Of a DNA stretch of 64,000 nucleotides, positions 1-6,884 are shown piece after piece. Position 1 is the first letter of the stretch; each line of letters starts with the position of its first letter. Source of the stretch: CBFFRJ01 sp965644225 (lineage in GTDB: Bacteria > Pseudomonadota > Gammaproteobacteria > Enterobacterales > Enterobacteriaceae); NCBI RefSeq assembly GCF_965644225.1, contig NZ_CBFFRJ010000001.1, positions 1 to 64,000 of the forward strand. The letters run 5' to 3'. Position numbers and translations under genes: made by a program. The notes beneath the pieces are model-generated. The model was given only the letters and a program-made list of their open reading frames with translations, did no database searches and was not told the origin of the DNA.

Positions 1-309
1 TGCAGCATCGCTTTTATCCGTCTTATTGCGGGTCAGTTCAGTCTTGCCAAAAGCGCTGATGCGCGCCGGATTTTCGAGGCTTACCCTGCAGCCGCTGTCA
101 GCCAGCAGAGTGGCAAGTTCAGCGCTATAGCAACCGGTGGCTTCCATGCATACGTGGCAGTCGCCAAAGCGCTCCAGCCAGGCCAGGAACTCACGGCATC
201 CGGCAGGAGTGTTGGCGAATTTTTTGGTTTTATATTTCTGTGTGGGTAACAGGACAGCGACATCGAATTTTGCTTTGGCGATATCCACGCCGACAGGAAT
301 GAGGTTCAT
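1..309 (-). CDS. IS110-family transposase (recombinase), N-terminal 103 residues
   Basis: This is the amino-terminal DEDD (RuvC-like) domain of an IS110-type serine/DEDD recombinase, which cuts and rejoins DNA under the direction of a bridge RNA. The protein starts MNLIPVGVDIAKAKFDV, where the D of GVDIAK is the first expected catalytic acid. It continues with TKKFANT, MEATGCYS (the Glu of the DEDD set) and a segment ending NKTDKSDAA, where the last Asp pair belongs to the active site. The frame runs open to base 1, so the carboxy-terminal serine domain is outside the window. A second ATG three bases upstream (312) is also possible. No strong Shine-Dalgarno sequence is seen except GGAG at 317-320. 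Confidence 0.9.
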   Translation of the reverse strand, partial: MNLIPVGVDIAKAKFDVAVLLPTQKYKTKKFANTPAGCREFLAWLERFGDCHVCMEATGCYSAELATLLADSGCRVSLENPARISAFGKTELTRNKTDKSDAA

Positions 310-329
310 CATGCCACTCCGTAACCTTA

Positions 330-525
330 TGAATATAATCGCCGGACCATCCTTATATGTGGGTGCTCAGTGGCACAGGATACCGTTCGGTCTTGAGGCG
401 ACAGGGAAATGGGTTGTCGGGGCATAATCTCTCCCACGGGCTCAGAGGCACCAGGGCCGGGTGATGCTCACCGACAACCCCCCCGATGATCAGTCGGGGA
501 TCTTCCCCGCCTGAGCGGGGAAGGT
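330..525 (-). ncRNA. Putative IS110 bridge RNA (target- and donor-binding loops)
   Basis: The non-coding left end upstream of the transposase folds, on the minus strand, into the layout known for IS110 bridge RNAs. A 5' hairpin is present at 523-502 (9-bp stem, loop TCAG) and a second at 499-481. A perfect 10-bp stem follows, made by 480-471 and 420-411. Its loop holds CACCCGGCCCT (463-453), nearly the same as the flanking CACCCCGGCCCT, and GTGGGAGAG (437-429), the reverse complement of CTCTCCCAC. These are the halves of a REP sequence. A third stem pairs 400-397 with 343-340, 392-389 with 348-345 and 381-378 with 352-349. Its loop holds ATAAGG, complementary to the CCTTAT across the element's left boundary. 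Exact RNA ends are unknown. Confidence 0.7.
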
Positions 526-536
526 CAAGACATAAG

Positions 537-552
537 GGCCGGGGTGAGGGTG
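537..552 (-). repeat. REP-type repeat half, insertion target of the IS110 element
   Basis: Read on the minus strand this is CACCCTCACCCCGGCC, the first half of a GC-rich extragenic repeat common in Enterobacter-like genomes. It lies two bases beyond the dgaF-like stop codon (555-557) and is interrupted by the IS110 element. Related copies occur at 37884-37983 and 32617-32670. The other half should lie past the far end of the element, outside the window. Confidence 0.65.
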
Positions 553-554
553 TC

Positions 555-1295
555 TTAACCCACGCGCTGTCTGGTCATTGCCAGCAACTGGCTGACGTCC
601 GCAGGGCGGGTATCGCCGCTCGCCTTATCAATAATAGAACTATAAATATGGGGAATGATTTTACTCACACCTGCATCCAGCGCGATCTGTAAAATCTCCG
701 CGTAATTTTCCAGATCTATCCCCCCCGTCGGCTCCAGCCAGAAGTCAGCACGCGCACAGGCCTCAGCCACGGCCTGATACTCCTCGCGACATTTCAGCCC
801 GCCCATCGGAAAATACTTTATTGAGCTGCCGCCCATATCTTTGAGCAACGCAATGGCCGTTTCCACCGGCACAATCGCGTCAGCGCTCTTGCTGCTAAGA
901 GGCCCGGTGGAGATCTTAACCTGCCCTGGCGTACCCGTTGGGGAGACCAGCCCGTTGACAACTGTTGCAGATTGCCCGAGCAAGGCGCGACTGGTCGCCA
1001 CCCCGGTAAAGACCTGGTTAACATGCTGGGGTTGTACCTCGCGGGAGATAGCGCTCACCATCGCTGACTGGTTCGGATCGCCCGCGCCCAGACCAACGGA
1101 GAGTGCATTGTCGATGCGCGCTGCGTACTCACGCATGTCCGCTACGGCCGTGGCGACGTCCGGGTAATTTTTGGACAGCACGCCCACCAGCACATGACCT
1201 TCGGCGGCTTCAAAAATGGCGCTGGCGTTCTCTTTGCTACCTGCCAGGACATTCAGACAGACGCGATCACGGTAAAAATTGGGGGTCAGTTTCAT
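555..1295 (-). CDS. dgaF: DgaF-like 2-dehydro-3-deoxy-phosphogluconate aldolase
   Basis: This 246-residue protein is a TIM-barrel class I aldolase of the KDGP family (EF_0839/DgaF type). It should split 2-keto-3-deoxygluconate 6-phosphate into pyruvate and glyceraldehyde 3-phosphate. The segment GGSSIKYFPMGGLK near residues 155-168 carries the likely Schiff-base lysine (K160), and EPTGGI follows further on, as in the family. Its ATG overlaps the stop of the upstream gene by four bases (ATGA), with AAGGAG ahead of it, so the two are translationally coupled. In Salmonella, DgaE and DgaF act one after the other on D-glucosaminate 6-phosphate; here the same pair is linked to an amidohydrolase and a different transporter. 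It is the last gene of the operon, ending just before the REP repeat and IS. Confidence 0.88.
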   Translation of the reverse strand: MKLTPNFYRDRVCLNVLAGSKENASAIFEAAEGHVLVGVLSKNYPDVATAVADMREYAARIDNALSVGLGAGDPNQSAMVSAISREVQPQHVNQVFTGVATSRALLGQSATVVNGLVSPTGTPGQVKISTGPLSSKSADAIVPVETAIALLKDMGGSSIKYFPMGGLKCREEYQAVAEACARADFWLEPTGGIDLENYAEILQIALDAGVSKIIPHIYSSIIDKASGDTRPADVSQLLAMTRQRVG

Positions 1296-2410
1296 GCGGT
1301 TTGCTCCTTGTTCAACTCTTCGGCAATGCGCTTTGCCACGATAGCCAGCTGCGCCGGACTCACACTGCGGACATCGGCCTCAATAATCCCTTCATTGGCT
1401 TTGTAGCCACGGAAATAAATAGCGTATTCCCCCTGTTTAAGGGCGCTGACAAGCTCAGCGGTGGCAACGCCGGTGATGGCTTCATCAAATTTAATTTCGC
1501 TGCGGGCAATGTCACGCCCGGCACTGTCCCACACCACGCGGGCGCTGACGCCATTAAGGGTGTTCAGTTGGTCAATAAAGGGGGTCATTTTGGCCACCAT
1601 CTCCGCCCCACTCTCTTTACTGGCGCTCAGAAAGTGTTCAATGGCGCAGGTCAGGCCAAGAATGCCCTCTTTCCCCACTTTCATCGCCCGGCCAATTCCG
1701 CCAGCCTGGCGTTTAACCCACTCAACATACTGGGTTTTGCCGATCACCAGACCGCTGGTTGGCCCTTCGATAGCCTTCGCGCCGCTGTAAATCACCAGCT
1801 CAGCGCCTGCACGGTAATAACGCTGCAAATCCTCTTCCGCTGCGGCATCAACAATCAGCGGCAGGTTATGTTTGCGCGCCACCACGGCGGCCTGCTCAAC
1901 GCTGAGCATACTTTTTTGCACGCAGTGGTGTGACTTGATGAACAGGACCGCGGCGGTACGTGGCGAAATGGCAGCCGCAAGTTGCTCTGCTGAACATTCG
2001 TTGGCATAACCGGCTTCCACCACTTTGCCTCCCCCGAGAGCCACCATGGTGCCCACCGGCGCGCCGAAGTTGACGTTATGCCCACGCGGCAGGACGATTT
2101 CGTTGTTTTCTATCGGCGTGCGGTGCAGGTTTTCCAGCAACCAGTCACTGTCTTTTACCAGTACAGCCGCCACCGACTGAGCAATCCCTGCCGAGGCGCA
2201 GGAGACCACGGTTGCTCCTTCAACCTCCAGTAATCTGGCGATGTACTCCCCGGTCTTATTCACCAGATCTTTCATTTCGAAGTAGTGGTTCATACCACTT
2301 AGCACCGCCTCGACCACCTCCGGGCGCGGCGTAGAGACACCAAGCGCGGTCATGCGCCCTGATGCGTTAATCACTTGTTTTAAATTGTATTTCTCATAAA
2401 TCGAAGGCAT
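1292..2410 (-). CDS. dgaE: DgaE-like PLP-dependent ammonia-lyase (SelA-like fold)
   Basis: This 372-residue pyridoxal-phosphate enzyme belongs to the SelA-like DgaE/EF_0838 group. By analogy with Salmonella DgaE it removes ammonia from a 2-amino-2-deoxy sugar acid 6-phosphate, giving 2-keto-3-deoxygluconate 6-phosphate for the aldolase encoded next. Visible features are IVDAAAEEDL, with the cofactor-binding Asp at about residue 188, and YSGAKAIEGP, with the Schiff-base Lys at about 212. The start is set at the ATG at 2410, eight bases after a GGAG; an in-frame GTG three codons upstream lies on top of that ribosome site. The gene overlaps the amidohydrolase stop by 17 bases. The true substrate here is not shown by the sequence. 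Confidence 0.87.
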   Translation of the reverse strand: MPSIYEKYNLKQVINASGRMTALGVSTPRPEVVEAVLSGMNHYFEMKDLVNKTGEYIARLLEVEGATVVSCASAGIAQSVAAVLVKDSDWLLENLHRTPIENNEIVLPRGHNVNFGAPVGTMVALGGGKVVEAGYANECSAEQLAAAISPRTAAVLFIKSHHCVQKSMLSVEQAAVVARKHNLPLIVDAAAEEDLQRYYRAGAELVIYSGAKAIEGPTSGLVIGKTQYVEWVKRQAGGIGRAMKVGKEGILGLTCAIEHFLSASKESGAEMVAKMTPFIDQLNTLNGVSARVVWDSAGRDIARSEIKFDEAITGVATAELVSALKQGEYAIYFRGYKANEGIIEADVRSVSPAQLAIVAKRIAEELNKEQTA

Positions 2411-3527
2411 GTTCTGCACTCCCTTGTTCGGTCATATAGCCCTTGCCCGCACGAATGGCGGCCAGTGGCGTCAGTAACTGGTCGGCCTGTAAGCTGTCAT
2501 TTTCCGCGTCAGTAAACAGAACCGGCTGACGGCGCAGGTCAAAAATGGTCAGGTCAGCGTCAAAGCCTGGCGCCAGCCGCCCTTTGCGGCGCAGACAAAG
2601 ACCCTCGGCGGCATGGTCGGTGACGCAGGCGATCACCTGGGGCAGTGACATTCCGATAGCGAGAAATTTGGACATCACTTTTGCCAGGGAATACACCGGG
2701 CCATGAATTCGATTGCGGCAATAGATATCGGAGCTGATGGTGTGCGGCAAAATGCCTGCCGCAATCGCCTGTTGCGCCACCGCAAAACTAAAGCTGGCGC
2801 TGCCGTGGCCCACGTCCAGGCGCACGCCACGGGCAATCGCCCGGGTAACGGAGGCCCGAAGTTCGCCGGATGGCGTCAGAATGCGGTTAGGCTTGCCGTT
2901 ATAGCAGTGGGTAATGATGTCCCCGGCGCTCAGGCGTTCGGCAATCTCGTCGAGGTTTGGCGGGTTATTGCCGATATGCACCATCAGCGGTAAATCGCCG
3001 TTCTGTTGCTGCATCGCCTTCGCGCGTTCCAGTGGCGTAATACCGTTGTCGCCGACCACGCTGCTGCTCATTCGCGCCTTCAAACCGACGATAAAATCCG
3101 GATAACGCTTCACCGCATCGCGCACGGCGGCGGCGTCAATATTCGCCATATTCGCCAGCTCATTTTGCGTAATCAGCCCCACGCGGGAGATATTCAGCAG
3201 CGCATAGACCTCAGTCACCGCGTCACGCGTGATCGTGTAGAAATCATCGACGTCATCGGCACCGGTGCTGCCTGCGTCAACCACCGTGGTCACGCCTGTT
3301 GCGATACCGACGCTGTCCGGCTTGTCGTTATAAATCGGTGAGTTGGGATAACAGTGGACATGGGAGTCAATCCAGCCAGCGCTGACGTAATGCTTTCCTG
3401 CCAGCTCCAGGGTTTTATCTGCCGGGGCGTTAATCTCGCCAACAGCCGCAATTTTGCCATCCTGGATGGCAATATTCGTCAGCCTGTCATCCACCAGACG
3501 CGCACGGCGCAGAAGTAAATCAAACAT
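2394..3527 (-). CDS. Amidohydrolase/deacetylase family metallohydrolase (EF_0837 type)
   Basis: This 377-residue cytoplasmic metal-dependent hydrolase of the amidohydrolase superfamily is complete in its metal ligands. HVH is at residues 56-58, a Lys that would be carbamylated in GLKARM is at 150, MVHIG has His 184, ITHC has His 207, DVGHGS has His 241 and SSDIY has Asp 267. It resembles the dihydroorotase-like EF_0837/AHA_3915 family that travels with dgaE/dgaF homologues. Its place beside an ammonia-lyase suggests removal of an N-acyl group so that the free amine can be eliminated. That role is inferred from context; the family is not well characterised. A clear GGAGAG precedes the ATG, and 42 bases separate it from the DUF4310 gene. 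Confidence 0.85.
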   Translation of the reverse strand: MFDLLLRRARLVDDRLTNIAIQDGKIAAVGEINAPADKTLELAGKHYVSAGWIDSHVHCYPNSPIYNDKPDSVGIATGVTTVVDAGSTGADDVDDFYTITRDAVTEVYALLNISRVGLITQNELANMANIDAAAVRDAVKRYPDFIVGLKARMSSSVVGDNGITPLERAKAMQQQNGDLPLMVHIGNNPPNLDEIAERLSAGDIITHCYNGKPNRILTPSGELRASVTRAIARGVRLDVGHGSASFSFAVAQQAIAAGILPHTISSDIYCRNRIHGPVYSLAKVMSKFLAIGMSLPQVIACVTDHAAEGLCLRRKGRLAPGFDADLTIFDLRRQPVLFTDAENDSLQADQLLTPLAAIRAGKGYMTEQGSAEHAFDL

Positions 3528-3569
3528 GCGTCTCTCCAGTGATAACGGGCGCTTTTGCGCCCGGTCGGG

Positions 3570-4211
3570 TCAAAGAGCAATTGGGAAAAGTGAGCCCAGC
3601 AGCATGGCGCCAAGAATAGCGCCCCCGGTAATCGGCTTCTGCCAGAGGTAGAACAGCAGCGCGCCCAACAGGGAGCCAACGCCAATAGGAATGGAGGCGG
3701 TCATCGCACTGAGAATAATCAACGACCCGAGGAAACGGCCTGAGGCATTACCCGCCCCCATCATCACGTCCGCCCCGTAGGTGGAATCGCTCTGGTTGAT
3801 GGTGAACTTACGCGCCAGAATGATCAGATAGCCAATCGCCAGGCCAATCAGCAGGCCGGTTGCCAGCGAGGCGACAAAGTTCGCCACCGGAAAGACAAAT
3901 CCCGCCCCCAGCAGCAGCGCCGGAACCCCTAAGCCCACGCCGGTCTGGATAGCGCCGCCGATGTCGAGGATCCCGACCAGCGATCCTTCGATAATGCGGG
4001 CAAACAGGAAGCTCGCGCCAAAGGCCGCCACCGCGCCGTAGACGCCGGTGTCCATACCTGCACGCAGCATCGACACAAAAGCGACTTCGTTAAAAGCGCC
4101 AATCCCGTAGAGGTAGTACATATGTGTTCCGGCAAAAACACCGGATGAGAGCAGACCGACGAAAATTGGGAATGACCAGTCGGCGTACCAAAACCCTTTA
4201 TTCTGTTCCAT
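3570..4211 (-). CDS. DUF4310 family membrane protein (EF_0833 type)
   Basis: This 213-residue integral membrane protein has about six hydrophobic, glycine- and alanine-rich segments; the first follows the start FWYADWSFPIFVG. Glycine-rich patches such as GILDIGGAIQTGVGLG and MMGAGNASGRFLG look like re-entrant or substrate-path elements, but no known transporter motif is present. The family is described only as a domain of unknown function that always travels with DUF4311, DUF4312 and SFCGS proteins. It is 9 bases downstream of the DUF4311 gene, with GGAAAG before its ATG. I infer that it and DUF4311 form the membrane part of an uptake system for the substrate of the enzymes downstream. Biochemical function is unknown. 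Confidence 0.85.
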   Translation of the reverse strand: MEQNKGFWYADWSFPIFVGLLSSGVFAGTHMYYLYGIGAFNEVAFVSMLRAGMDTGVYGAVAAFGASFLFARIIEGSLVGILDIGGAIQTGVGLGVPALLLGAGFVFPVANFVASLATGLLIGLAIGYLIILARKFTINQSDSTYGADVMMGAGNASGRFLGSLIILSAMTASIPIGVGSLLGALLFYLWQKPITGGAILGAMLLGSLFPIAL

Positions 4212-4220
4212 CGTCTTTCC

Positions 4221-4997
4221 TTACTTGCCGCTGAGCGAGTTATGGATGAGCTCCAGCCAGTTCGGCGCGCTCAGGTGGAAGGACTCGATCATCTTCAGAT
4301 CGAAACCACGGAAGAAGGCGCTGAGGACGAACAGGGCCACAATGGCGCTCATCATCACTTTGGTGACGCGGTTCCAGCCGCTCTCTTCCACCCCTTTACC
4401 GATCAGAATACCCAGCACCAGGCCCGGTACGGCGTTCCCCATAATGAGCTGCGCTGCGCCGCCAAAAACGGTAGCCCAGAAACCAGATTTCTTACCGGCA
4501 TCGATTGCCGCCAGCCAGAAAATCACCGGCATCACGGTATTCACCAGCAGGTTCGCCGCAGGCACCAGTACCTTCACCGCCGTGACCTGCAATGCCGCCG
4601 GAACAGAAGAGGCAGTCAGATTAAGGAAGGTCACGACGATCATGCCGACCAGTCCACAGGCAAGCGCCATTTTTTTCGGGTTGTGCAGTGTTGCGCCCAG
4701 ATTGCGGTTTTTCACCATCAGGGCTGCCGCCCCCCAGTTGGGGATGATGCGGTGATCAACATCCTGGGTGAACGCGCCCGCCGCCACGGACGATGCCCAG
4801 GCGTTAAAGAAGAAGCCTAAACCAAAGGAAAAGTGCGACGCCGGATCCCCTTCGCAGGAGTTCAGTTCGCCGAGGGTACGAAATGCGCCCATTCCCTGCG
4901 TGGTCGGCGCGTGAAACATGCGTGCAGCCCCGGCTCCCACACCGACGCCTACCAGGCCGCCGATAATGAGCGATTTTATGAGTATAATTAAGAACAT
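4221..4997 (-). CDS. DUF4311 family membrane protein (EF_0832 type)
   Basis: This 258-residue membrane protein has a hydrophobic N-terminus rich in glycine (GGLVGVGVGAGAARM), several further transmembrane stretches and a central cytoplasmic or periplasmic part with ELNSCEGDPASHFSFG. The latter is a polar segment with Glu, Cys, Asp and His that is unusual for a plain channel. Late in the protein, GNAVPGLVLGILIGKGVEESGW forms another glycine-rich helix pair. The family has no assigned function and occurs with DUF4310. Together they supply about a dozen membrane spans, compatible with a two-subunit permease. AAGGGCA is the likely ribosome site; 22 bases separate it from the DUF4312 gene upstream. 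Confidence 0.85.
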   Translation of the reverse strand: MFLIILIKSLIIGGLVGVGVGAGAARMFHAPTTQGMGAFRTLGELNSCEGDPASHFSFGLGFFFNAWASSVAAGAFTQDVDHRIIPNWGAAALMVKNRNLGATLHNPKKMALACGLVGMIVVTFLNLTASSVPAALQVTAVKVLVPAANLLVNTVMPVIFWLAAIDAGKKSGFWATVFGGAAQLIMGNAVPGLVLGILIGKGVEESGWNRVTKVMMSAIVALFVLSAFFRGFDLKMIESFHLSAPNWLELIHNSLSGK

Positions 4998-5019
4998 CAG
5001 TCTGCCCTTTCAGTAAAAA

Positions 5020-5319
5020 TCAGCGTTGCGTGACGAAATCCACGTTGTCGAGATTGATGGCCGTCACGTTGACAGTCACGTCCAGCTCCACGCTGTACGC
5101 ACGTCTTTCGCGGCGCAGAAAGAAGAATAAAAAGGCCTCCTTCCGCGTCGATTCCTGCGCCTGAACAACCTGCACATCCTGTGGCTCAATGCGCAGTAAA
5201 ATATGCGGTGATCCTTTCATCACCGCGGCCTGGACATGGTTCAGCGCATCGGAAAAGGCGCGGGTTTTACTTTCGCCCTTACCCTTAACCCTGACCGTGG
5301 TGGTGAAGTGTTCTTTCAT
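5020..5319 (-). CDS. DUF4312 family small soluble protein (EF_0831 type)
   Basis: This 99-residue protein has no signal peptide and no membrane segment. It reads as alternating beta strands and a helix: TTTVRVKGKGESKTRAFSDA, then HILLRIEPQDVQVVQAQE, then a basic stretch FFFLRRERRAYSV. This is compatible with a small alpha/beta domain that could dock on a membrane partner. The family is uncharacterised. The start is taken at the ATG two bases after the SFCGS stop codon (TAACCATG), so translation is probably coupled; the upstream in-frame start would lie inside the SFCGS gene. I infer an accessory cytoplasmic subunit of the DUF4310/4311 system. Confidence 0.83.
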   Translation of the reverse strand: MKEHFTTTVRVKGKGESKTRAFSDALNHVQAAVMKGSPHILLRIEPQDVQVVQAQESTRKEAFLFFFLRRERRAYSVELDVTVNVTAINLDNVDFVTQR

Positions 5320-5321
5320 GG

Positions 5322-5684
5322 TTATGCGCCGTATTTTTTCTGCCACGCCTGCACCAGACGCTCGCCCAACTCTTCTTTATCCATAAAGCCAAAACCCAGC
5401 ACCGTGCAGCCTTCGTTAATGGCGGTGACGCCCTCTTCCACCGAGCGCATTCCGTATTTGGCTTTGTAGCCATATTTGGTCTGTGCGGTAATCGCTCCGG
5501 CACCGCCGCTGCCGCAAAACGAAATACCAAAGGTGGCGTTTTCCGCTTTCATCATGTCGCCAAGCTTCATATCTGCCGCCACACCCGGTACTACCACGGC
5601 CCGGGCACCTGCTTTTTCTACCCCAGCGGCCACTTTCTGGCCTTTACCCAGACGGTCACCAATCACCACCGTAATCTGTTCCAT
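5322..5684 (-). CDS. SFCGS family glycine-rich protein (EF_0830 type)
   Basis: This 120-residue soluble protein has an N-terminal beta strand ITVVIGDRLGKGQKV and the motif GISFCGSGGAGAITAQ with Cys 57, after which the family is named. The C-G-x-G-G arrangement looks superficially like the phosphocysteine loop of galactitol- or ascorbate-type PTS EIIB proteins (C-G-x-G-x-x-S), but here it is in mid-chain, so the likeness may be chance. The C-terminal part, GFGFMDKEELGERLVQAW, is an amphipathic helix. The start is the ATG at 5684 behind AAGGAGC; the longer reading frame upstream lacks this site. It lies between the PRD gene and DUF4312. Function is unknown; a role as a phosphocarrier or substrate-binding subunit is speculation from context. 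Confidence 0.84.
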   Translation of the reverse strand: MEQITVVIGDRLGKGQKVAAGVEKAGARAVVVPGVAADMKLGDMMKAENATFGISFCGSGGAGAITAQTKYGYKAKYGMRSVEEGVTAINEGCTVLGFGFMDKEELGERLVQAWQKKYGA

Positions 5685-5694
5685 TGTTCGCTCC

Positions 5695-6015
5695 TTAAAG
5701 ATTCTCTTTTGCGACTTCGAAGTGCACCGACAGCAGCCAGGCTTCTTCTTGCGGAAGGTTGCCAAACTCCGCCACCACGTCATGAGCCAGGCTCATCGAC
5801 TCCGGCGAAATCTCGTCAAACAGGCTGGCCTCCACGTCCGGCAGCGGCTCGCCGGTCACCGAACGGTGTGCCATAGCGCGAAGGTGGGAGGTCAGCATTT
5901 GTTGCTGCACTGCGTTGGGTACAATGTTGTGCAGACTCAGCAGGGCATACACCCTTGGCAGCATGCGTTCGGCCAGGGTTGCCGTTTGCAAAGCCCAGTC
6001 TCCGGCGTCGTTCAT
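5695..6015 (-). CDS. Stand-alone PRD domain protein (EF_0829 type)
   Basis: This 106-residue protein consists of one PTS-regulation domain and no DNA-binding part. Two His-containing motifs typical of PRDs are visible, TSHLRAMAHRS near the middle and LSVHFEVAKEN at the end. In known regulators such as LevR or BglG these histidines accept phosphate from HPr or EIIB. A lone PRD as first gene of an operon hints that the system senses, or is coupled to, phosphotransfer. The start at 6015 is chosen because GGAGCGGG lies just upstream; an in-frame ATG at 6060 has no such site. It is ten bases upstream of the SFCGS gene. A near-perfect operator-like palindrome and a CRP-like site lie further upstream. 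Confidence 0.82.
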   Translation of the reverse strand: MNDAGDWALQTATLAERMLPRVYALLSLHNIVPNAVQQQMLTSHLRAMAHRSVTGEPLPDVEASLFDEISPESMSLAHDVVAEFGNLPQEEAWLLSVHFEVAKENL

Positions 6016-6100
6016 TCCCGCTCCGTTATTCACTCGTCTTACCCCGTTAATGGCCTGCAATAAAACTAACGTTGCGGGTTAAGAGTTTGTAGCGAGGAGT

Positions 6101-6120
6101 TTTCCACTTCGAAGTGGAAA
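6101..6120. promoter_or_regulatory. Perfect 20-bp palindrome, probable operator of the DUF43xx operon
   Basis: TTTCCACTTCGAAGTGGAAA is fully self-complementary. It lies 86 bases before the PRD start and about 14 bases gene-proximal to the CRP-like site. No gene for its cognate repressor is obvious next to the operon. A GntR- or LacI-type protein or a sigma-54 activator are possibilities; I cannot decide. Confidence 0.65.
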
Positions 6121-6130
6121 GGAAGATGCC

Positions 6131-6152
6131 CTTAGTGATCTACGCCACATAA
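6131..6152 (-). promoter_or_regulatory. CRP-like site upstream of the PRD gene
   Basis: On the minus strand the site reads TTATGTGGCGTAGATCACTA, which matches TGTGN-N6-TCACN except for two outer bases (core 6149-6134). Cyclic-AMP-CRP control is what would be expected for a catabolic operon. The match is by eye. Confidence 0.5.
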
Positions 6153-6420
6153 ACAGGCAGATTGCAGGCAACTGAAACTATGAAGGTCACATCTTTACGT
6201 AAATTATGCGGAAAACACCGTGGAAATAAGGATAAAAAACGTCAGACAGGAAGAGCAAAGTGTGAAGTGATAAGGGTTTCTTATGTGAAAAAGCATCGTA
6301 CTTAGCGGCGAAGGAACATGTAAACGCATTTACAAAGAGTATGGTTATCTCAAGAACAGTGAAATTCTTCTGATCGCTCTCAGCATACTCACAAAAAGGG
6401 CGGCTGAACGGTAAGCCTGG

Positions 6421-6458
6421 TGTCGTATGTTTGCTGTTAAAAATGTCGTATATTTGCT
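6421..6458 (+). promoter_or_regulatory. Direct repeats in the abiE promoter region
   Basis: TGTCGTATGTTTGCT (6421-6435) and TGTCGTATATTTGCT (6444-6458) differ at one base and are 23 bases apart, about two helical turns. They precede the antitoxin gene by 30 bases and overlap the likely promoter (TATATT and TATGGT boxes). AbiEi antitoxins repress their own promoters, so these are likely binding sites. Confidence 0.55.
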
Positions 6459-6488
6459 ATGGTGAATAAGTGTTCAAAGGAGGATAAC

Positions 6489-6884
6489 ATGACCACAAAA
6501 GCTCGTATTCAGTCACGACTGAAACGCTCAAAGCGTTATGTTTTCACTCGTGACGATTTCAAAGATCTTGCTGGCTACGACCAAATTGGTAGAGCACTGC
6601 GTACACTGGTGAAGGAAGGACAACTGCTGAAAGTAGGCTATGGCGTCTACACTAAAGCGCGGCAAAATGCGATTACCGGTAAGTTGATGCCTGCTGCTCC
6701 CGGAGGTTCCGCTGCGGTTGTGATTGAGGCCCTGGAACGTCTGAAAGTGGATTACCGCCTGGTTGGGGCGACAAGCGCCTATAATAGCGGTCAATCCACT
6801 CAAATCCCCGCATCACTGGAAATCAAAACCTCACCACGCTTTAAGAGAACGTTGTCAGTAGGGAACAGCAAATTAAATGGATGA
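6489..6884 (+). CDS. AbiEi-like antitoxin (DUF6088 family)
   Basis: This 131-residue protein has an N-terminal winged-helix segment (RSKRYVFTRDDFKDL, then GRALRTLVKEGQLLKVGYGVYTK) followed by a conserved region RLVGATSAYNSGQSTQIPAS. This is the DUF6088 layout of type IV AbiEi antitoxins, which repress transcription and counter a nucleotidyltransferase toxin. The ATG at 6489 is preceded by AAAGGAGG; an ATG 30 bases upstream has no site. The gene overlaps the toxin start by eight bases, as in intact abiE pairs. It appears intact although its toxin is not. Confidence 0.82.
   Translation: MTTKARIQSRLKRSKRYVFTRDDFKDLAGYDQIGRALRTLVKEGQLLKVGYGVYTKARQNAITGKLMPAAPGGSAAVVIEALERLKVDYRLVGATSAYNSGQSTQIPASLEIKTSPRFKRTLSVGNSKLNG

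Larger units (their letters stand above)
1..536 (-). mobile_element. IS110-family insertion sequence, left part (cut by window edge)
   Basis: This is the left end and transposase start of an IS110-family element; the rest lies beyond base 1. It contains the first 103 codons of the transposase and, upstream of them, about 225 bases of non-coding DNA rich in inverted repeats. The outer boundary is placed at about 535/536, because the flank read on the minus strand (552-537) is a REP-type sequence ending in CCGGCC, followed by a CT dinucleotide, the core used by known IS110 relatives such as IS621. The DNA inside then reads TATGTCTTG. IS110 elements make no terminal inverted repeats, and none is visible here. 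The boundary is an inference from the repeat and from guide matches in the structured region. Confidence 0.8.

Noticed and set aside
6060..6488. Sigma-54 promoter for the DUF43xx operon
   Set aside because: No good GG-N10-GC pair at -24/-12 was found on the minus strand, although Salmonella dga genes use sigma-54.
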